From assembly GCA_900765115.1 (NCBI GenBank), contig CAAFQK010000014.1, positions 1-33,774 on the forward strand: a stretch of 33,774 nucleotides of DNA, read 5' to 3'. A program made the translations under genes and the position numbers. Positions 1 to 9,119 of the stretch are shown piece by piece. Source of the DNA: an uncultured Collinsella sp. Its GTDB lineage: Bacteria; Actinomycetota; Coriobacteriia; Coriobacteriales; Coriobacteriaceae. Positions within the stretch are counted from its first letter, which is position 1; every line of letters starts with the position of its first letter. The notes below the pieces were generated by a model. The model was not told the origin of the DNA. It made no database searches and saw nothing but the letters and a program-made list of their open reading frames with translations.

Positions 1-68
1 GCGGGGGCGGACAGGCCGCTCCGGTGGAACTCCCAGAGAATCCCCTCGCGCTCCTCTTTCGTATACAT
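1..68 (-). CDS. Transposase or transposase-associated HTH protein, N-terminus only
   Basis: The frame starts with ATG at 68-66 on the minus strand, preceded by AGGAGG-type spacing (the complement lies at about 75-81), and runs to the window edge without a stop. The 22 visible residues begin MYTKEEREGILWEFHRSGLS. This resembles the start of the small helix-turn-helix OrfA of IS3-like elements, which bind the transposon ends. Function is inferred from this short stretch and from the fact that the adjacent gene is broken exactly here. It could be another HTH protein carried by the element. Confidence 0.5.
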   Translation of the reverse strand, partial: MYTKEEREGILWEFHRSGLSAP

Positions 69-81
69 CGGACTCCCTCCT

Positions 82-98
82 GGACCCAAATTGGGTCC
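82..98. repeat. Perfect palindrome in the IS leader
   Basis: Arms GGACCCAA and TTGGGTCC flank one central A, immediately upstream of the transposase ribosome binding site on the minus strand. It may be part of the transposase binding site or the operator of the element. Only one end of the element is visible, so this cannot be compared with its mate. Confidence 0.5.
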
Positions 99-118
99 GA
101 GATTTTGTCCGAGGTCCC

Positions 119-916
119 GTCTATCGCGCTAACTTCCAGCATCCTGTTTTCAAAAGGGATCTCTCCGACGTTTCCGTATCCGAGGAAGTTGCCGGCTTCG
201 CTCCGGATATCATCATCGGCGGGCCTCCTTGTCAGGATTTCTCGCAGGCCGGCAAGAGATCCGAGGATGGTGGGCGCGCAATCCTCTCTGTTAGATATGC
301 CGAGATCATCGCGAGGTGCAAGCCTCGCTTCATCGTTATGGAGAACGTCCCACGCGTTCGAACGAGCAAATCCATGGAAGCGATTCGGGCCACCCTCAAA
401 GCGCAGGGTTATGGCTTGAGTGGGCGAGTGATGGATGCAAGCCTGTGCGGGGTCCCCCAAGCTCGCAAGAGATACTTCTTGATCGGATGCCTTGGGGCGC
501 CCGACGGGTTCCTCGACCCATATCTTGAGAAGGGCCTTTCTGACCATCAGATGACAATTCGTGAGTATCTCGGTAACGAGCTTGGAATTGATTACTACTT
601 CAGAATTCCGCGAAGCTACACGAGGCGGGCCATCTTCAGCATCGACGAGCCCTCGGTCACTATTCGTGGTGTGGACAGGCCGATACCGCCGAACTACAAG
701 CTTCACCCCAACGACGCGGCGGACCTCAGTCAAGCCCGGTGCTTGACTCCAAAGGAACGCAGTAGGATCCAGACTTTCCCGGAGTCTTTCAAGTTCTTTG
801 GGAGTAAGACGGATATCAACCAGATGGTGGGCAACGCCGTACCGGTAAACCTTGCCACCTACGTTGCACGAGCGCTACTAGAGTACAGGAGGGATGTGAG
901 CGATGGACTGCGTTGA
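119..916 (+). pseudogene. C5-cytosine DNA methyltransferase, 5' truncated by the IS (M1 of a LlaJI-like system)
   Basis: The reading frame keeps motif IV GGPPCQDF with its catalytic Cys codon at 230-232, motif VI ENV (338-346), motif VIII QARKRYFLIG and motif X QMVGNAVPVNLA near the C-terminus. It aligns along its length with the paralogue at 903-1790. What is missing is the first 35 or so residues, which carry motif I (the F-x-G-x-G SAM-binding loop). The frame stays open to the window edge, but the upstream codons belong to the IS. The only internal ATG (338) lies after the catalytic motif, so no active enzyme is expected. The end overlaps the next gene by 14 bases, which points to an original M1-M2 operon. 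Confidence 0.85.
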
Positions 917-1790
917 TCTTTTCTCGGGATGCGGCGGTATGTCGCTCGGATTCCAGAATGCGGGCTTCAACATAAAGGCGGCGTTTGATAACTGGCAGGC
1001 GGCTGTCGACATCTATTCGGCAAACTTCGACCACCCGGCATTCAAATACGATCTTTACGATGCGGAAGCGGTCCCGAAAATTGAAGAGTATTCGCCGTCG
1101 ATGATAATCGGTGGCCCCCCTTGCCAGGACTTCTCCATTGCGGGCGCCAGACAGCGCGGCAAAAGGGCCAATCTCACCATCCGATATGCTGAGATAGTTC
1201 GGGACGTCAGACCCGAGTGGTTCGTCATGGAGAATGTTTACAATATCGAGCGGATGGACGTCCTGCCCGAGGCGCTGGAAATATTCCGCAATGCTGGATA
1301 CGGTCTCACGAGGCGCGTCCTCAACGCCAGTCTATGTGGTGTGCCTCAGATTCGCAGGCGCTTTATCCTTGTCGGTCATCTTGGTGATAAAGATGACTTT
1401 CTCGGCGAACTCTTGGATTCAAGGCTGAGCGACAAGCAGATGACCGTCAGGGATTACCTTGGCGATTCGCTCGGCACGCAATACTTCTACATGCATCCAC
1501 GCAACTTCCAGCGTAGGGGCGTCTTCACGATTGACGAGCCAGCGGTAACGGTACGAGGCACCAACCGTCCGATACCGCCAGCATATAAGAGGCATCATGC
1601 CGACAAGGCTGATATTTCTGAAGGTGTGAGAGCCTTAACATACAAGGAGCGCAGCTATCTGCAAACCTTCCCCGAAGAGTTTGAGTTTGTCGGGTCCAAG
1701 ACAGACATTGAGCAGGCGATTGGCAATGCCGTGCCAGTTAAGCTTGCTGAGTACGTTGCTAGATGCATAGCTGACTATGCAGCAGATTAA
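903..1790 (+). CDS. C5-cytosine DNA methyltransferase (M2 of a LlaJI-like system)
   Basis: A complete 295-residue m5C methyltransferase that transfers a methyl group from SAM to cytosine C5 in a specific sequence. Visible motifs: I at residues 5-17 (DLFSGCGGMSLGF), IV with catalytic C74 in GGPPCQDFS, VI E110-N-V, VIII QIRRRFILVG, and X IGNAVPVKLAEYVAR near the end. It is short for the family, so the target-recognition region between VIII and X must be small. The start at 903 has an AGGAGGG ribosome binding site and overlaps the broken upstream methyltransferase by 14 bases. The two paralogues are clearly related but divergent. In LlaJI the two enzymes each methylate one strand of an asymmetric site. 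Whether that applies here is inference, and the target sequence cannot be read from the gene. Confidence 0.92.
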   Translation: MDCVDLFSGCGGMSLGFQNAGFNIKAAFDNWQAAVDIYSANFDHPAFKYDLYDAEAVPKIEEYSPSMIIGGPPCQDFSIAGARQRGKRANLTIRYAEIVRDVRPEWFVMENVYNIERMDVLPEALEIFRNAGYGLTRRVLNASLCGVPQIRRRFILVGHLGDKDDFLGELLDSRLSDKQMTVRDYLGDSLGTQYFYMHPRNFQRRGVFTIDEPAVTVRGTNRPIPPAYKRHHADKADISEGVRALTYKERSYLQTFPEEFEFVGSKTDIEQAIGNAVPVKLAEYVARCIADYAAD

Positions 1791-1804
1791 TTGTGGTGGT
1801 TGCC

Positions 1805-3664
1805 ATGTCCTTTGTCGATGAATGGAATTTGAGCTATCCCATTCCGAATTCTATATATAGCGAGAATACGCTATCCGTTCGCGGGAGAACAGTTGGACAA
1901 GGTGGTGCTGGACAGTACGAACTCAAAGGTTCAGGCTCTCTTGCAAACGGGGATACGCTGACTGCAGTTGACATTATCGGACACGCAATCATCTTGGAAG
2001 TAGTCGTACCCTCTACTGGGCAAGTTGTCTCCCTTGGCACGCGTTATCCCGTTGCAAAAAAAGGCGGAAAAGTACGTGTGCAAATACAAGGAGACGGGGC
2101 AAAGCGTCCAAATGTCGGCAACTTGTTTGCCGCACTGCTGTTGTTGCCAGTGACGGGCAAAGTAAACGATTCATCGCCGTTGCAAGAGGACGGTTTTGCG
2201 GAAAGGACATTCTGGATGGATGCAGCCGAAGTAAAGCCTGTGGGCGTCTCCGAAGATGCATATATCTTGGAGCTAACGAAACTCTTCTTCGCCACTGGAA
2301 GCAGATACAAAGACGGGCAGTTTTCGGGTGCGATAGATTACGACTACAAGTCGAGAATTGACGATCTTATTGCCCTTTGCAATCGCGGATGCAAGATGAG
2401 GGCTGGTAGCCTGACCACGGCATTCAAGTATTTCGCTGACGTTTACGCAGGGAAACTTGAGTTTGATTACAGCGTGGCTGAGTTCATGCGAAACCTCATA
2501 GCGAGCCAATTGATTGCCGAAGAGGGCATCGACTACGAACAAGGCGATGACGTGCTGCCCGCAATGCATCAACTAATCGACCTTGCTGCAAAGAATTCAT
2601 CGAAAGCATCAAGCAGAGAGAAGAGGACTTTTCAGCTAAACAACCTTCCAGCTGAATTTAAAACCGACTTCTCCAGGCGCTACATCACGTCACTACTGGC
2701 AAAGCCCTTTGTCATCCTTGCTGGCAACAGCGGAACAGGCAAGACGCGGATTTCCAAGCGTTTTGCAAAGTACCTTGAGGTCTTGGATGAAGACGGGGAG
2801 CCAAACTGGTTGCTCGTCCCGGTCGGTGCCGACTGGACCGACAACACCAAGGTGCTGGGCTTCTTCAACCCGATTGCAGACGGCGGCAAAGGCGCGTACG
2901 AAGAGACCGGCATACTGAGACTCATCGAACGGGCCAACGCTAACCCCGAGGTTCCGTATTTCCTCATCCTCGACGAGATGAACCTGAGCCATGTCGAGCG
3001 GTATTTCTCAGACTTCCTCAGCCACATGGAGACCATCGGCGAGGATAACCTCATCGTGCTTGATGGGTACGGCGATGGCGGTGCTGGCAGGCTGCCCTAT
3101 CCGCAGAACCTGTTCGTTGTCGGCACCGTGAACATCGATGAGACCACTTACATGTTTAGCCCCAAGGTGCTCGACAGGGCAAACGTCATAGAGTTCAAGC
3201 CGTCGAAGGCCGAAGTCCTCGCAGGGTTCAAAGCCATCGAGGATGCGCCGGACGTTGCCGTCGCAGCTTCCGGCGTCCCCCAGGCTTTTCTGCGTCTCGC
3301 CAAGGACATATGGGAGGGAGCCAATTACATCAGCGAAGATGATGCTAACGCCATCTTCGAGAAGTTCGGCAAGCTGTATGAAGAGCTGGAGAAATGCGGC
3401 TATGAGTTTGCCTTCCGCACCGTGCGCGAAGTGCGAATGTACGTTAATGCCGCGCACGAGCTTGACGGCGAGAACTACGAACTCGAGCGTTCTGTCGATG
3501 AGCAGATTGTCCAGAAGGTGCTGCCGAAGCTCCATGGTAACAAGCGTGAGATCGGCAATCTGCTTAAAAGCCTGAAAGACATATGCGATGGCGAGCTGAG
3601 CTCCGTTAAGATAAGCCAGATGGCAGCGAAACTCGATAACGTGCAGTATGCGAGCTTCATCTAG
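1805..3664 (+). CDS. McrB-like AAA+ NTPase, R1 subunit of a LlaJI-like restriction enzyme
   Basis: About 619 residues. The C-terminal half is an McrB-type AAA+ module: Walker A G307-NSGTGKT, Walker B with DEMNLSHVERYFSDFL (D390, E391), and the McrB signature VNIDE at N443-D445, where McrB family members have MN-x-x-D. McrB proteins hydrolyse GTP to drive translocation and to activate the partner nuclease. The N-terminal 280 or so residues carry no motif I recognise. By analogy with LlaJI R1 this part should be the DNA-recognition domain. The start is uncertain: ATG 1805 is chosen, but GTG at 1793 or 1796 is possible, and none has a strong ribosome binding site, which suggests coupling to the methyltransferase that ends 14 bases before. 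The nuclease subunit follows after three bases. Confidence 0.9.
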   Translation: MSFVDEWNLSYPIPNSIYSENTLSVRGRTVGQGGAGQYELKGSGSLANGDTLTAVDIIGHAIILEVVVPSTGQVVSLGTRYPVAKKGGKVRVQIQGDGAKRPNVGNLFAALLLLPVTGKVNDSSPLQEDGFAERTFWMDAAEVKPVGVSEDAYILELTKLFFATGSRYKDGQFSGAIDYDYKSRIDDLIALCNRGCKMRAGSLTTAFKYFADVYAGKLEFDYSVAEFMRNLIASQLIAEEGIDYEQGDDVLPAMHQLIDLAAKNSSKASSREKRTFQLNNLPAEFKTDFSRRYITSLLAKPFVILAGNSGTGKTRISKRFAKYLEVLDEDGEPNWLLVPVGADWTDNTKVLGFFNPIADGGKGAYEETGILRLIERANANPEVPYFLILDEMNLSHVERYFSDFLSHMETIGEDNLIVLDGYGDGGAGRLPYPQNLFVVGTVNIDETTYMFSPKVLDRANVIEFKPSKAEVLAGFKAIEDAPDVAVAASGVPQAFLRLAKDIWEGANYISEDDANAIFEKFGKLYEELEKCGYEFAFRTVREVRMYVNAAHELDGENYELERSVDEQIVQKVLPKLHGNKREIGNLLKSLKDICDGELSSVKISQMAAKLDNVQYASFI

Positions 3665-3667
3665 CCT

Positions 3668-6103
3668 ATGGACGGCAGCATCGGCGCAATCCGCTTTGCA
3701 GCGGATGGAAGAACAATAGCCAGGCTCTACCAGAGCGGTGCGCATGACCGAGTCGATTGGGACGAGGAACAGCAGACCGGGCTAACCGGGCTGACGTGTT
3801 TCGGTCTCAAGCCGGAAGCATCCCAGAATGGCGCTGGTTCAACACCAGCCTTCGCCGTCAAGGACGGTCTTGACGGGAGTCCCACGCTTCGAATCAACGA
3901 AACCACATGTTATGTGCTCGAATACGAGCGGACCCCTGATGGTGGCCTGCATCCTCGCGCCTCGTTCCAAAACGAAGGCAAGAATATCAGGTGCGACAGA
4001 AACGGCAATAGTGTCACCTTCCAGTTCGTGAACTATCTCGGGCGTTCGAGGATTCGATTCGGCGAGGAAGCTGATGCGCCGATGCTACAGTTCGAAGTCG
4101 TCCCGCTCAAGATTGGCTATGAAGACGATTACATCGAGCTCACCGAGGAGCTTGCCGCAAGGTGCGCTGCGCTGCTCCTTGACTACTCGGGCTCCACGTC
4201 GAACGTTTACAAGCAAGCCGACGAGAATCGCGAGACGCTGCTTGAGCAGTTCGTCTTCCTGCGGCAGTTCTGCTACGAACCGAACCTCCAAGCCCTCTTC
4301 GAGGCGATAAAGAGGAACCCTGATAGGACGCTGGATCACGAGGACGAGCTGCGGTCGGTTGGGGCTGGCATGCCGTCCCGGAGGTTTTATACGAACCCCT
4401 TCTCGAACAGCCGGATGTGGACGCGCTTGAACTGCGGCGGCGATGCGGGAGGCGTCTACCTCCCCCAGATGGTCAGCGTCACGCGCAAGTACGACCTGCT
4501 CGACACGCCCGCCAATCGGTTTGTGAAATTTGCCCTGCATGAGATTGACCGGATCTGCACCTCTCTGATGACTGTCCTGGATGCCGAGAAGGGCGATACT
4601 CGGCAGACGGAGTGTTATCGCGAAGCCGCCGCACTGCACGCCATGCTGGATACGATACTCAGCGACGCCTTCTTCGACGATGTCGGCACCCTGCAGATGA
4701 TGCCTCAGAACAACCAGGTGTTGCAGAAGCGCGAGGGATACTCGCAGATCTTCTTCGCATATTCCATGCTCGATATGGCGCTGCAGCTCGACTGGAAGGG
4801 CAAGGATGACATCTACGAGGGCGAATCGAAGAATGTGGCCCTCCTCTACGAGTACTGGATCTTCTTTGAGCTGTACGACATCGTAAGGGGGATCGAGGGG
4901 TGCGAGCCGATAAGCACCGATGACCACCCATTTATCGGGACGAATCCCGACGGTGGGCTGTCAATATCCCTCAAGCAGGGCGTACGCTCCTGCCAGTCAT
5001 TCCAGATTGCGCAGTGCGGCGCGAAGGTAAACCTCTACTACAACCGCACCTTCTCGCCCCGTGACTTTCATGCCACTCGTTACGAGGGTTCGTACTCGAG
5101 ACCGTTCAGACCCGACTACACGCTCGCGATATTCCCGGATGCTTATACAAACGAGCGAGCCGCAGTGCAAGATGGAGCTGTTGCATTCGTCCACTTCGAC
5201 GCCAAGTACCGCATCACCGACTTGACGGGGCTTGTCGGCAAGGATGTGGGCACCGAGGAGGCAGAGCGCGAGGAACTTAACGAGGAGAAGGCGGCCTCCA
5301 CCACGAACACCTACAAGCGCGGTGACCTGCTGAAGATGCACACGTACAACGACGCGATACGGCGCACGGTTGGCAGCTACGTGCTTTATCCGGGGTCGGG
5401 CGAAACGGGCGAGAAGGGCCAATTCCGGCTCTTCGAGGAGATTTTGCCGGGTGTCGGCGCTTTCGCCATGAAGCCGAGCATCAGCAGGACGGCAGAGAAT
5501 GCGTTGCGCGATTTCATAGAGAAGGTCATCGGCGAGAACACGGCAAGCAATACGCGGCTGAACCGGCTGAGCTACTTCACCGAAATGGTTGTGGCTGAGC
5601 CTCCAAGCGCGGGCAAGACGGATAGCGACTCCTACGGGCATGGTGGCGAATCGTTCGTGATTGGCTACATTCGAGGGGACTCTCCCGATGACTACTATCA
5701 CTTTCTCGAAAGCAGCGGCAGGCTCCGCAAGGGCGGGCGCTTTCTCTTCTACTTCTATGCCATTAAGGACGGGCATGTCTACTCGCACCATAAGGATCTC
5801 TTCCGCACGTCGTGGTTCCGCTTCTATCGGAACGCCATAAGCCAGACGAACACCTACGAGATCGAGCCTGTGGCGTGTCGCATAACCTCGAATGAGCTGG
5901 TTTCGAGGGACGAGCTGGCCGACCGCCTGGCCGACCTTGGCTACGTGCGGGATCGTGGGAATCAGGGTGCCGACTTCTACTATGTCCTGTCCGTGCGGGC
6001 GGAAGATGACGCGGCAGAACCCTTAAGCCTGGGGCGCAGGGCGGTGGATGAACAGAACGGCAACGATGCGTTCAGCCCCCACTCGCCAAAGATTGTTGGG
6101 TGA
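3668..6103 (+). CDS. McrC-like nuclease subunit (DUF2357/PD-(D/E)xK), R2 of a LlaJI-like restriction enzyme
   Basis: An 811-residue protein that starts three bases after the McrB-like stop. A PD-(D/E)xK nuclease core is visible in the C-terminal half: D483 in RPDYTLAIF, then D511-A-K513 in VHFDAKYRI. The long N-terminal part resembles the DUF2357 architecture of McrC-like partners of divergent McrB proteins, which bind the AAA+ ring and carry the cleavage site. With the upstream NTPase and methyltransferases it should form an NTP-dependent restriction enzyme that cuts unmodified DNA. Both catalytic residues are intact and no frameshift is seen, so the nuclease side of the locus appears functional although one methyltransferase is broken. 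Confidence 0.85.
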   Translation: MDGSIGAIRFAADGRTIARLYQSGAHDRVDWDEEQQTGLTGLTCFGLKPEASQNGAGSTPAFAVKDGLDGSPTLRINETTCYVLEYERTPDGGLHPRASFQNEGKNIRCDRNGNSVTFQFVNYLGRSRIRFGEEADAPMLQFEVVPLKIGYEDDYIELTEELAARCAALLLDYSGSTSNVYKQADENRETLLEQFVFLRQFCYEPNLQALFEAIKRNPDRTLDHEDELRSVGAGMPSRRFYTNPFSNSRMWTRLNCGGDAGGVYLPQMVSVTRKYDLLDTPANRFVKFALHEIDRICTSLMTVLDAEKGDTRQTECYREAAALHAMLDTILSDAFFDDVGTLQMMPQNNQVLQKREGYSQIFFAYSMLDMALQLDWKGKDDIYEGESKNVALLYEYWIFFELYDIVRGIEGCEPISTDDHPFIGTNPDGGLSISLKQGVRSCQSFQIAQCGAKVNLYYNRTFSPRDFHATRYEGSYSRPFRPDYTLAIFPDAYTNERAAVQDGAVAFVHFDAKYRITDLTGLVGKDVGTEEAEREELNEEKAASTTNTYKRGDLLKMHTYNDAIRRTVGSYVLYPGSGETGEKGQFRLFEEILPGVGAFAMKPSISRTAENALRDFIEKVIGENTASNTRLNRLSYFTEMVVAEPPSAGKTDSDSYGHGGESFVIGYIRGDSPDDYYHFLESSGRLRKGGRFLFYFYAIKDGHVYSHHKDLFRTSWFRFYRNAISQTNTYEIEPVACRITSNELVSRDELADRLADLGYVRDRGNQGADFYYVLSVRAEDDAAEPLSLGRRAVDEQNGNDAFSPHSPKIVG

Positions 6104-6159
6104 TCATCTGGTCATTTTCAGAGTAGCGGTAACACCTACGGGCGCGCGAGGGGCAACGC

Positions 6160-6408
6160 ATGAGGCCAATCGTCTACAACGGGGTTGACCTGTCGGGCGT
6201 GTGCTCTGCCGAGGTCATCGAGAAAGTTGCCCTGCCCGTGGAGGCGGAGACCCTGGCGGTGCCGAGGCGTGCCGGCGCACTGCTGGTGGCGGGGCGGCTG
6301 TCCCCCAGGCTAGTGCGGGCGCGGCTGTTCATGGACACCCGCCCGCGCCTTCAGGACGATGTTCGGCGACAGGGACGACGCAGCGGCGCTGCCACGTCGC
6401 GCAGGTAG
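6160..6408 (+). pseudogene. Phage distal-tail-like protein, N-terminal remnant
   Basis: The first 60 or so residues (start ATG 6160) read like the N-terminus of a siphophage tail component of the Dit family: a short beta-strand opening (VYNGVDLSGV) followed by LPVEAETLAVPRRAGALL, close to the VEVTTLEVPGRDGA-type motif of that family. After about residue 62 the sequence turns into low-complexity Arg/Gly-rich residues and stops at 82, far short of the usual 200 or more residues. No other tail gene is nearby. It is best read as a leftover from a decayed prophage or a mobile segment behind the restriction genes. The bases from 6409 to 6492 show nothing else. Confidence 0.5.
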
Positions 6409-6492
6409 CGGAGGAGGGTTGCTCCCAATGGCCCGCGGCGTCCGCGCCCCGGTGCCACCCCGTGACCGGCGGCTTCGCTCGAAGCCGCTACA

Positions 6493-8655
6493 TCAGGCTC
6501 GTTCCCGCTTTTCCGGGTCATATCCCTTCGTATACACGGTAAAGCTAAGGCTATCTATCGTGCCGGTGCTGTAGACGCATGCGTCGGGCGCGCTCCGTGT
6601 GCCTTGGGCGGTCGGGTCGGTCGAGACACAATCGTCCCTATCTATTCCAAGCAATGGAATGGGCTTTGCCACCTGGTCGGCGCTATTAATTTGCGCAATG
6701 ATCTCCAACAACTCGTATAACTTGATAAGCCATGAGCTGTATGGGTGCTCGCCGGGCCCCTTGTGCTTCAGCGTGCACTTTGATTGCGGGCTTTCGGCGA
6801 GCTGGCTCAAGCGTTCAAAAAGCGCCGGGTACTCGGCTTCGGGAAACTCGACTTGTACATACTGTATGCCATTGAGGATGAATCCGTACCACAGTACGGG
6901 GTATGGAAAACCGTTCCTATCTGGTCGCCTGATTTTTGTCCTGCAATTGGGCTGGTTGACGATAGACAGCCATGCCGCATAGAGCTCGTCGGAAATTAGG
7001 TCGCTCGCTTGGTATGTTGGGCCAAGACCATCGAGAACAAAATTGCCAAGGCTGTCAAAATAGTGGGCACAATCCGTTAAACCCTTTTCGTATGCCGTGT
7101 CGGCTTTTCTCCGTATATTGAGTGCGACGTCGCGGGGTGATTTGCGACCAAGATGTTTTTTGGCGTTGTGCCGCGGGTTGCAATAGAGCTTGGTCGCCGC
7201 GTTATATCGATCGCAGTACTTGCTGTTAGGGCCGGTCGGAAAAAAGAGCGAACCACAGGTTTGGCATGTTATCGGCATAATGCCGCACAGCAGCAGCTCG
7301 TGGAGGATGCGGGCATAAAGGCTTGCAAAGGAACATTCCTCTTCGGTGAAGTAAAGCTCTCCTGCCTTTGCAATAACAGCTTGAAGCCTTACGAGCCTAT
7401 TGAGGTTTTCCTGGTCGTTAAGCTCTGCATACGTATGGAAGTCTCCATTTGCGTAGATTTGGTTCTCGCGCATAGCCTCGAGATAGTTCTTGCGAAACGC
7501 CTGCATAAAGGGGGCGCTATTCATGCGTTTTATATCGCTCAAATGTTCTTCGAGCTTTTGAGCCGTTTCGTTTCCGGACAAGTGCTTTTTGGCTGCGTAT
7601 GCAAAAGCGTCGCCAAAGCGGATGATTGCCGGCAGCTGATTATCGAATAATCGAAATTGTCGCGGGTCGCTTGTTTTGATGGCGGCTGGGAAAAACTCTT
7701 CGTTTTGCGCGAGCAGGCTAGGTGCCTCGGTGTTTTTAAGCAGCGGGGCAAGCTCCAGACATTCCTGATAAAAAACAATGAGAAGCGCTCGAAAGAGATC
7801 GGTATTGGTGCAAACGCAAGCTGTTTCTATCTGCGAGTTGACCTTTGGATAGTTGTCTCTTGGATTGTCGCGTTTATACGGCACCGGTTCTGTTAGCCCG
7901 GTCTTGCCGTTGGTAGTTGTAATGTCCATGTCGTTCGACACGAGCTTGAGATAGGAGCTGAAGAGGGACGCCATTTCTTGCTTATTGAGTTGGGCCGATG
8001 TCGTGATCACCGCGCGGTACAGGCGGTTGATTTCGTTGCACTCAATAGCGTTGTTGTTCATCCAGCAGCTGTAATAGCGATAGTCGGGAATCGCTGTGAT
8101 GTTCATGACACACTGCCTGCAGACATTTTCAAGGAGATACCTGGCCATGCCAGATATCTCTCCGTGTGCATGGCGCGTAATGGCTTTATCGAATATCGGA
8201 GCAAAGAAATCGAGGTCGCGTTCCTTTTGTTTTTGAAGGTTGACTTCGATTTCGGCTTCGTTCAATTCTGCTTGCGCGGACTCTTGGTCGGAATCGTCTG
8301 GATCGAGCCAGTCGTCATGGTCTGGTTCGGCTGCGTAGTCCATCGAAGCGTGTTGCGCATCGTGGGGAGCAGGGGGCTGACGAATGGCGTTCTGCAAATC
8401 GATGTAAAAGCGCAATTTTGCTCGCTCACGAAAGTGGCCCCCAATCTCGTTGAAAAGCGAGCTTAAGTCGACGCGTAATAGGTCGTTGGCTACGGAGACG
8501 AGATTCCATGCGCTTGCATTGCCGGTTGCGTTTCCGTCATCGGCGCAATCAATCTCTGGCGTTCTGTTAAGAAGAAGCATGCGGGGATTGACGGGAGAGC
8601 GAAGAAAGCCAGCCTCGAAACCCCAGCTAAACGGCTCTTTTTCGGAATCAAGCAT
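6493..8655 (-). CDS. Large zinc-ribbon protein of unknown function (DUF6076-like)
   Basis: A 720-residue soluble protein on the minus strand, starting at ATG 8655 with a short GGAG ribosome binding site. The clearest feature is a zinc-ribbon-like cluster C464-x2-C467-x13-C481-x10-C492 with basic residues after it (RHNAKKHLGRKSP), which suggests nucleic-acid or metal binding. Residues about 100-140 are strongly acidic and then charged, with a short predicted helix. There is no signal peptide or membrane segment. It reminds me of the poorly characterised DUF6076 proteins found in Coriobacteria and some Firmicutes, but this rests on the zinc-ribbon layout only. It stands alone, divergent from the helicase cassette and convergent with the phage remnant. 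No function is proposed. Confidence 0.75.
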   Translation of the reverse strand: MLDSEKEPFSWGFEAGFLRSPVNPRMLLLNRTPEIDCADDGNATGNASAWNLVSVANDLLRVDLSSLFNEIGGHFRERAKLRFYIDLQNAIRQPPAPHDAQHASMDYAAEPDHDDWLDPDDSDQESAQAELNEAEIEVNLQKQKERDLDFFAPIFDKAITRHAHGEISGMARYLLENVCRQCVMNITAIPDYRYYSCWMNNNAIECNEINRLYRAVITTSAQLNKQEMASLFSSYLKLVSNDMDITTTNGKTGLTEPVPYKRDNPRDNYPKVNSQIETACVCTNTDLFRALLIVFYQECLELAPLLKNTEAPSLLAQNEEFFPAAIKTSDPRQFRLFDNQLPAIIRFGDAFAYAAKKHLSGNETAQKLEEHLSDIKRMNSAPFMQAFRKNYLEAMRENQIYANGDFHTYAELNDQENLNRLVRLQAVIAKAGELYFTEEECSFASLYARILHELLLCGIMPITCQTCGSLFFPTGPNSKYCDRYNAATKLYCNPRHNAKKHLGRKSPRDVALNIRRKADTAYEKGLTDCAHYFDSLGNFVLDGLGPTYQASDLISDELYAAWLSIVNQPNCRTKIRRPDRNGFPYPVLWYGFILNGIQYVQVEFPEAEYPALFERLSQLAESPQSKCTLKHKGPGEHPYSSWLIKLYELLEIIAQINSADQVAKPIPLLGIDRDDCVSTDPTAQGTRSAPDACVYSTGTIDSLSFTVYTKGYDPEKRERA

Positions 8656-8764
8656 TAATGCTCCAAACAGCCAAAATTTAAAACCCGATAAAAGTCATAT
8701 TACGCGGCTGTTTGCGGCTGTTCAATGGAATCAAGCGAAAAGGCTTAAAACCAGGGAGGCCGTT

Positions 8765-9091
8765 ATGTCCGATTGCATCAAGCTCAACAAAGGAAACATC
8801 GATGTATGCGAGCGCGAGGTTATCGTTCTTCGCGAGATCATCGCTGCCGCCATGGGTCGTTTGCACCAGATGCGCAAGCAGTGCGAGCGCGGCTATGTGT
8901 CTTCGGAGGATTTCGAGAATGCGTTGGATGCGTACGGAGTAATCAGTGAGCGAGTCGATGAGCTTGACCAGCTTGGTTTCGAGTTCAGATGGTCGTCAGT
9001 CCCCGATGCCGGAATCGATGAGAACGACGGGCTCGAATGGATCGAGGACGACAACCCTCCGCGTGAGCGCGGTTTTGATATTGCTTGTTAA
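8765..9091 (+). CDS. Small acidic protein, first gene of the helicase/Argonaute-like cassette
   Basis: 108 residues starting at ATG 8765 behind a GGGAGG ribosome binding site; the frame is open further upstream, but no start with a comparable site is seen there. Residues 14-75 look helical and may form a coiled coil (REVIVLREIIAAAMGRLHQM, then SEDFENALDAY). The C-terminal third is acidic with a WIEDDNPP turn. It matches no family that I recognise. The next gene starts 28 bases downstream in the same direction, so the two are probably co-transcribed, and both lie just ahead of the helicase gene. Confidence 0.65.
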   Translation: MSDCIKLNKGNIDVCEREVIVLREIIAAAMGRLHQMRKQCERGYVSSEDFENALDAYGVISERVDELDQLGFEFRWSSVPDAGIDENDGLEWIEDDNPPRERGFDIAC

Positions 9092-9119
9092 TGTGACCGA
9101 ACGGTTGATTGGAGACAAA

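Larger units (their letters stand above)
1..118 (-). mobile_element. End of an insertion sequence (partial) inserted in a methyltransferase gene
   Basis: Downstream of about position 119 the plus strand encodes a normal m5C methyltransferase that aligns with the intact paralogue at 903-1790. Upstream of that point the similarity stops abruptly. On the minus strand the same bases hold a good ribosome binding site and an ATG that opens a transposase-like reading frame running off the window. Between that start and the junction lie a perfect palindrome (82-98) and two copies of GTCCGAG about 12 bases apart, as expected of a transposon end. The exact terminal inverted repeat and target duplication cannot be fixed because the other end is outside the window. 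The IS family is not determined. Confidence 0.6.

Noticed and set aside
1793..6103. Stand-alone type IV McrBC system
   Set aside because: Adjacent tandem m5C methyltransferases in the same operon fit a LlaJI-like restriction-modification locus better than a modification-dependent enzyme.
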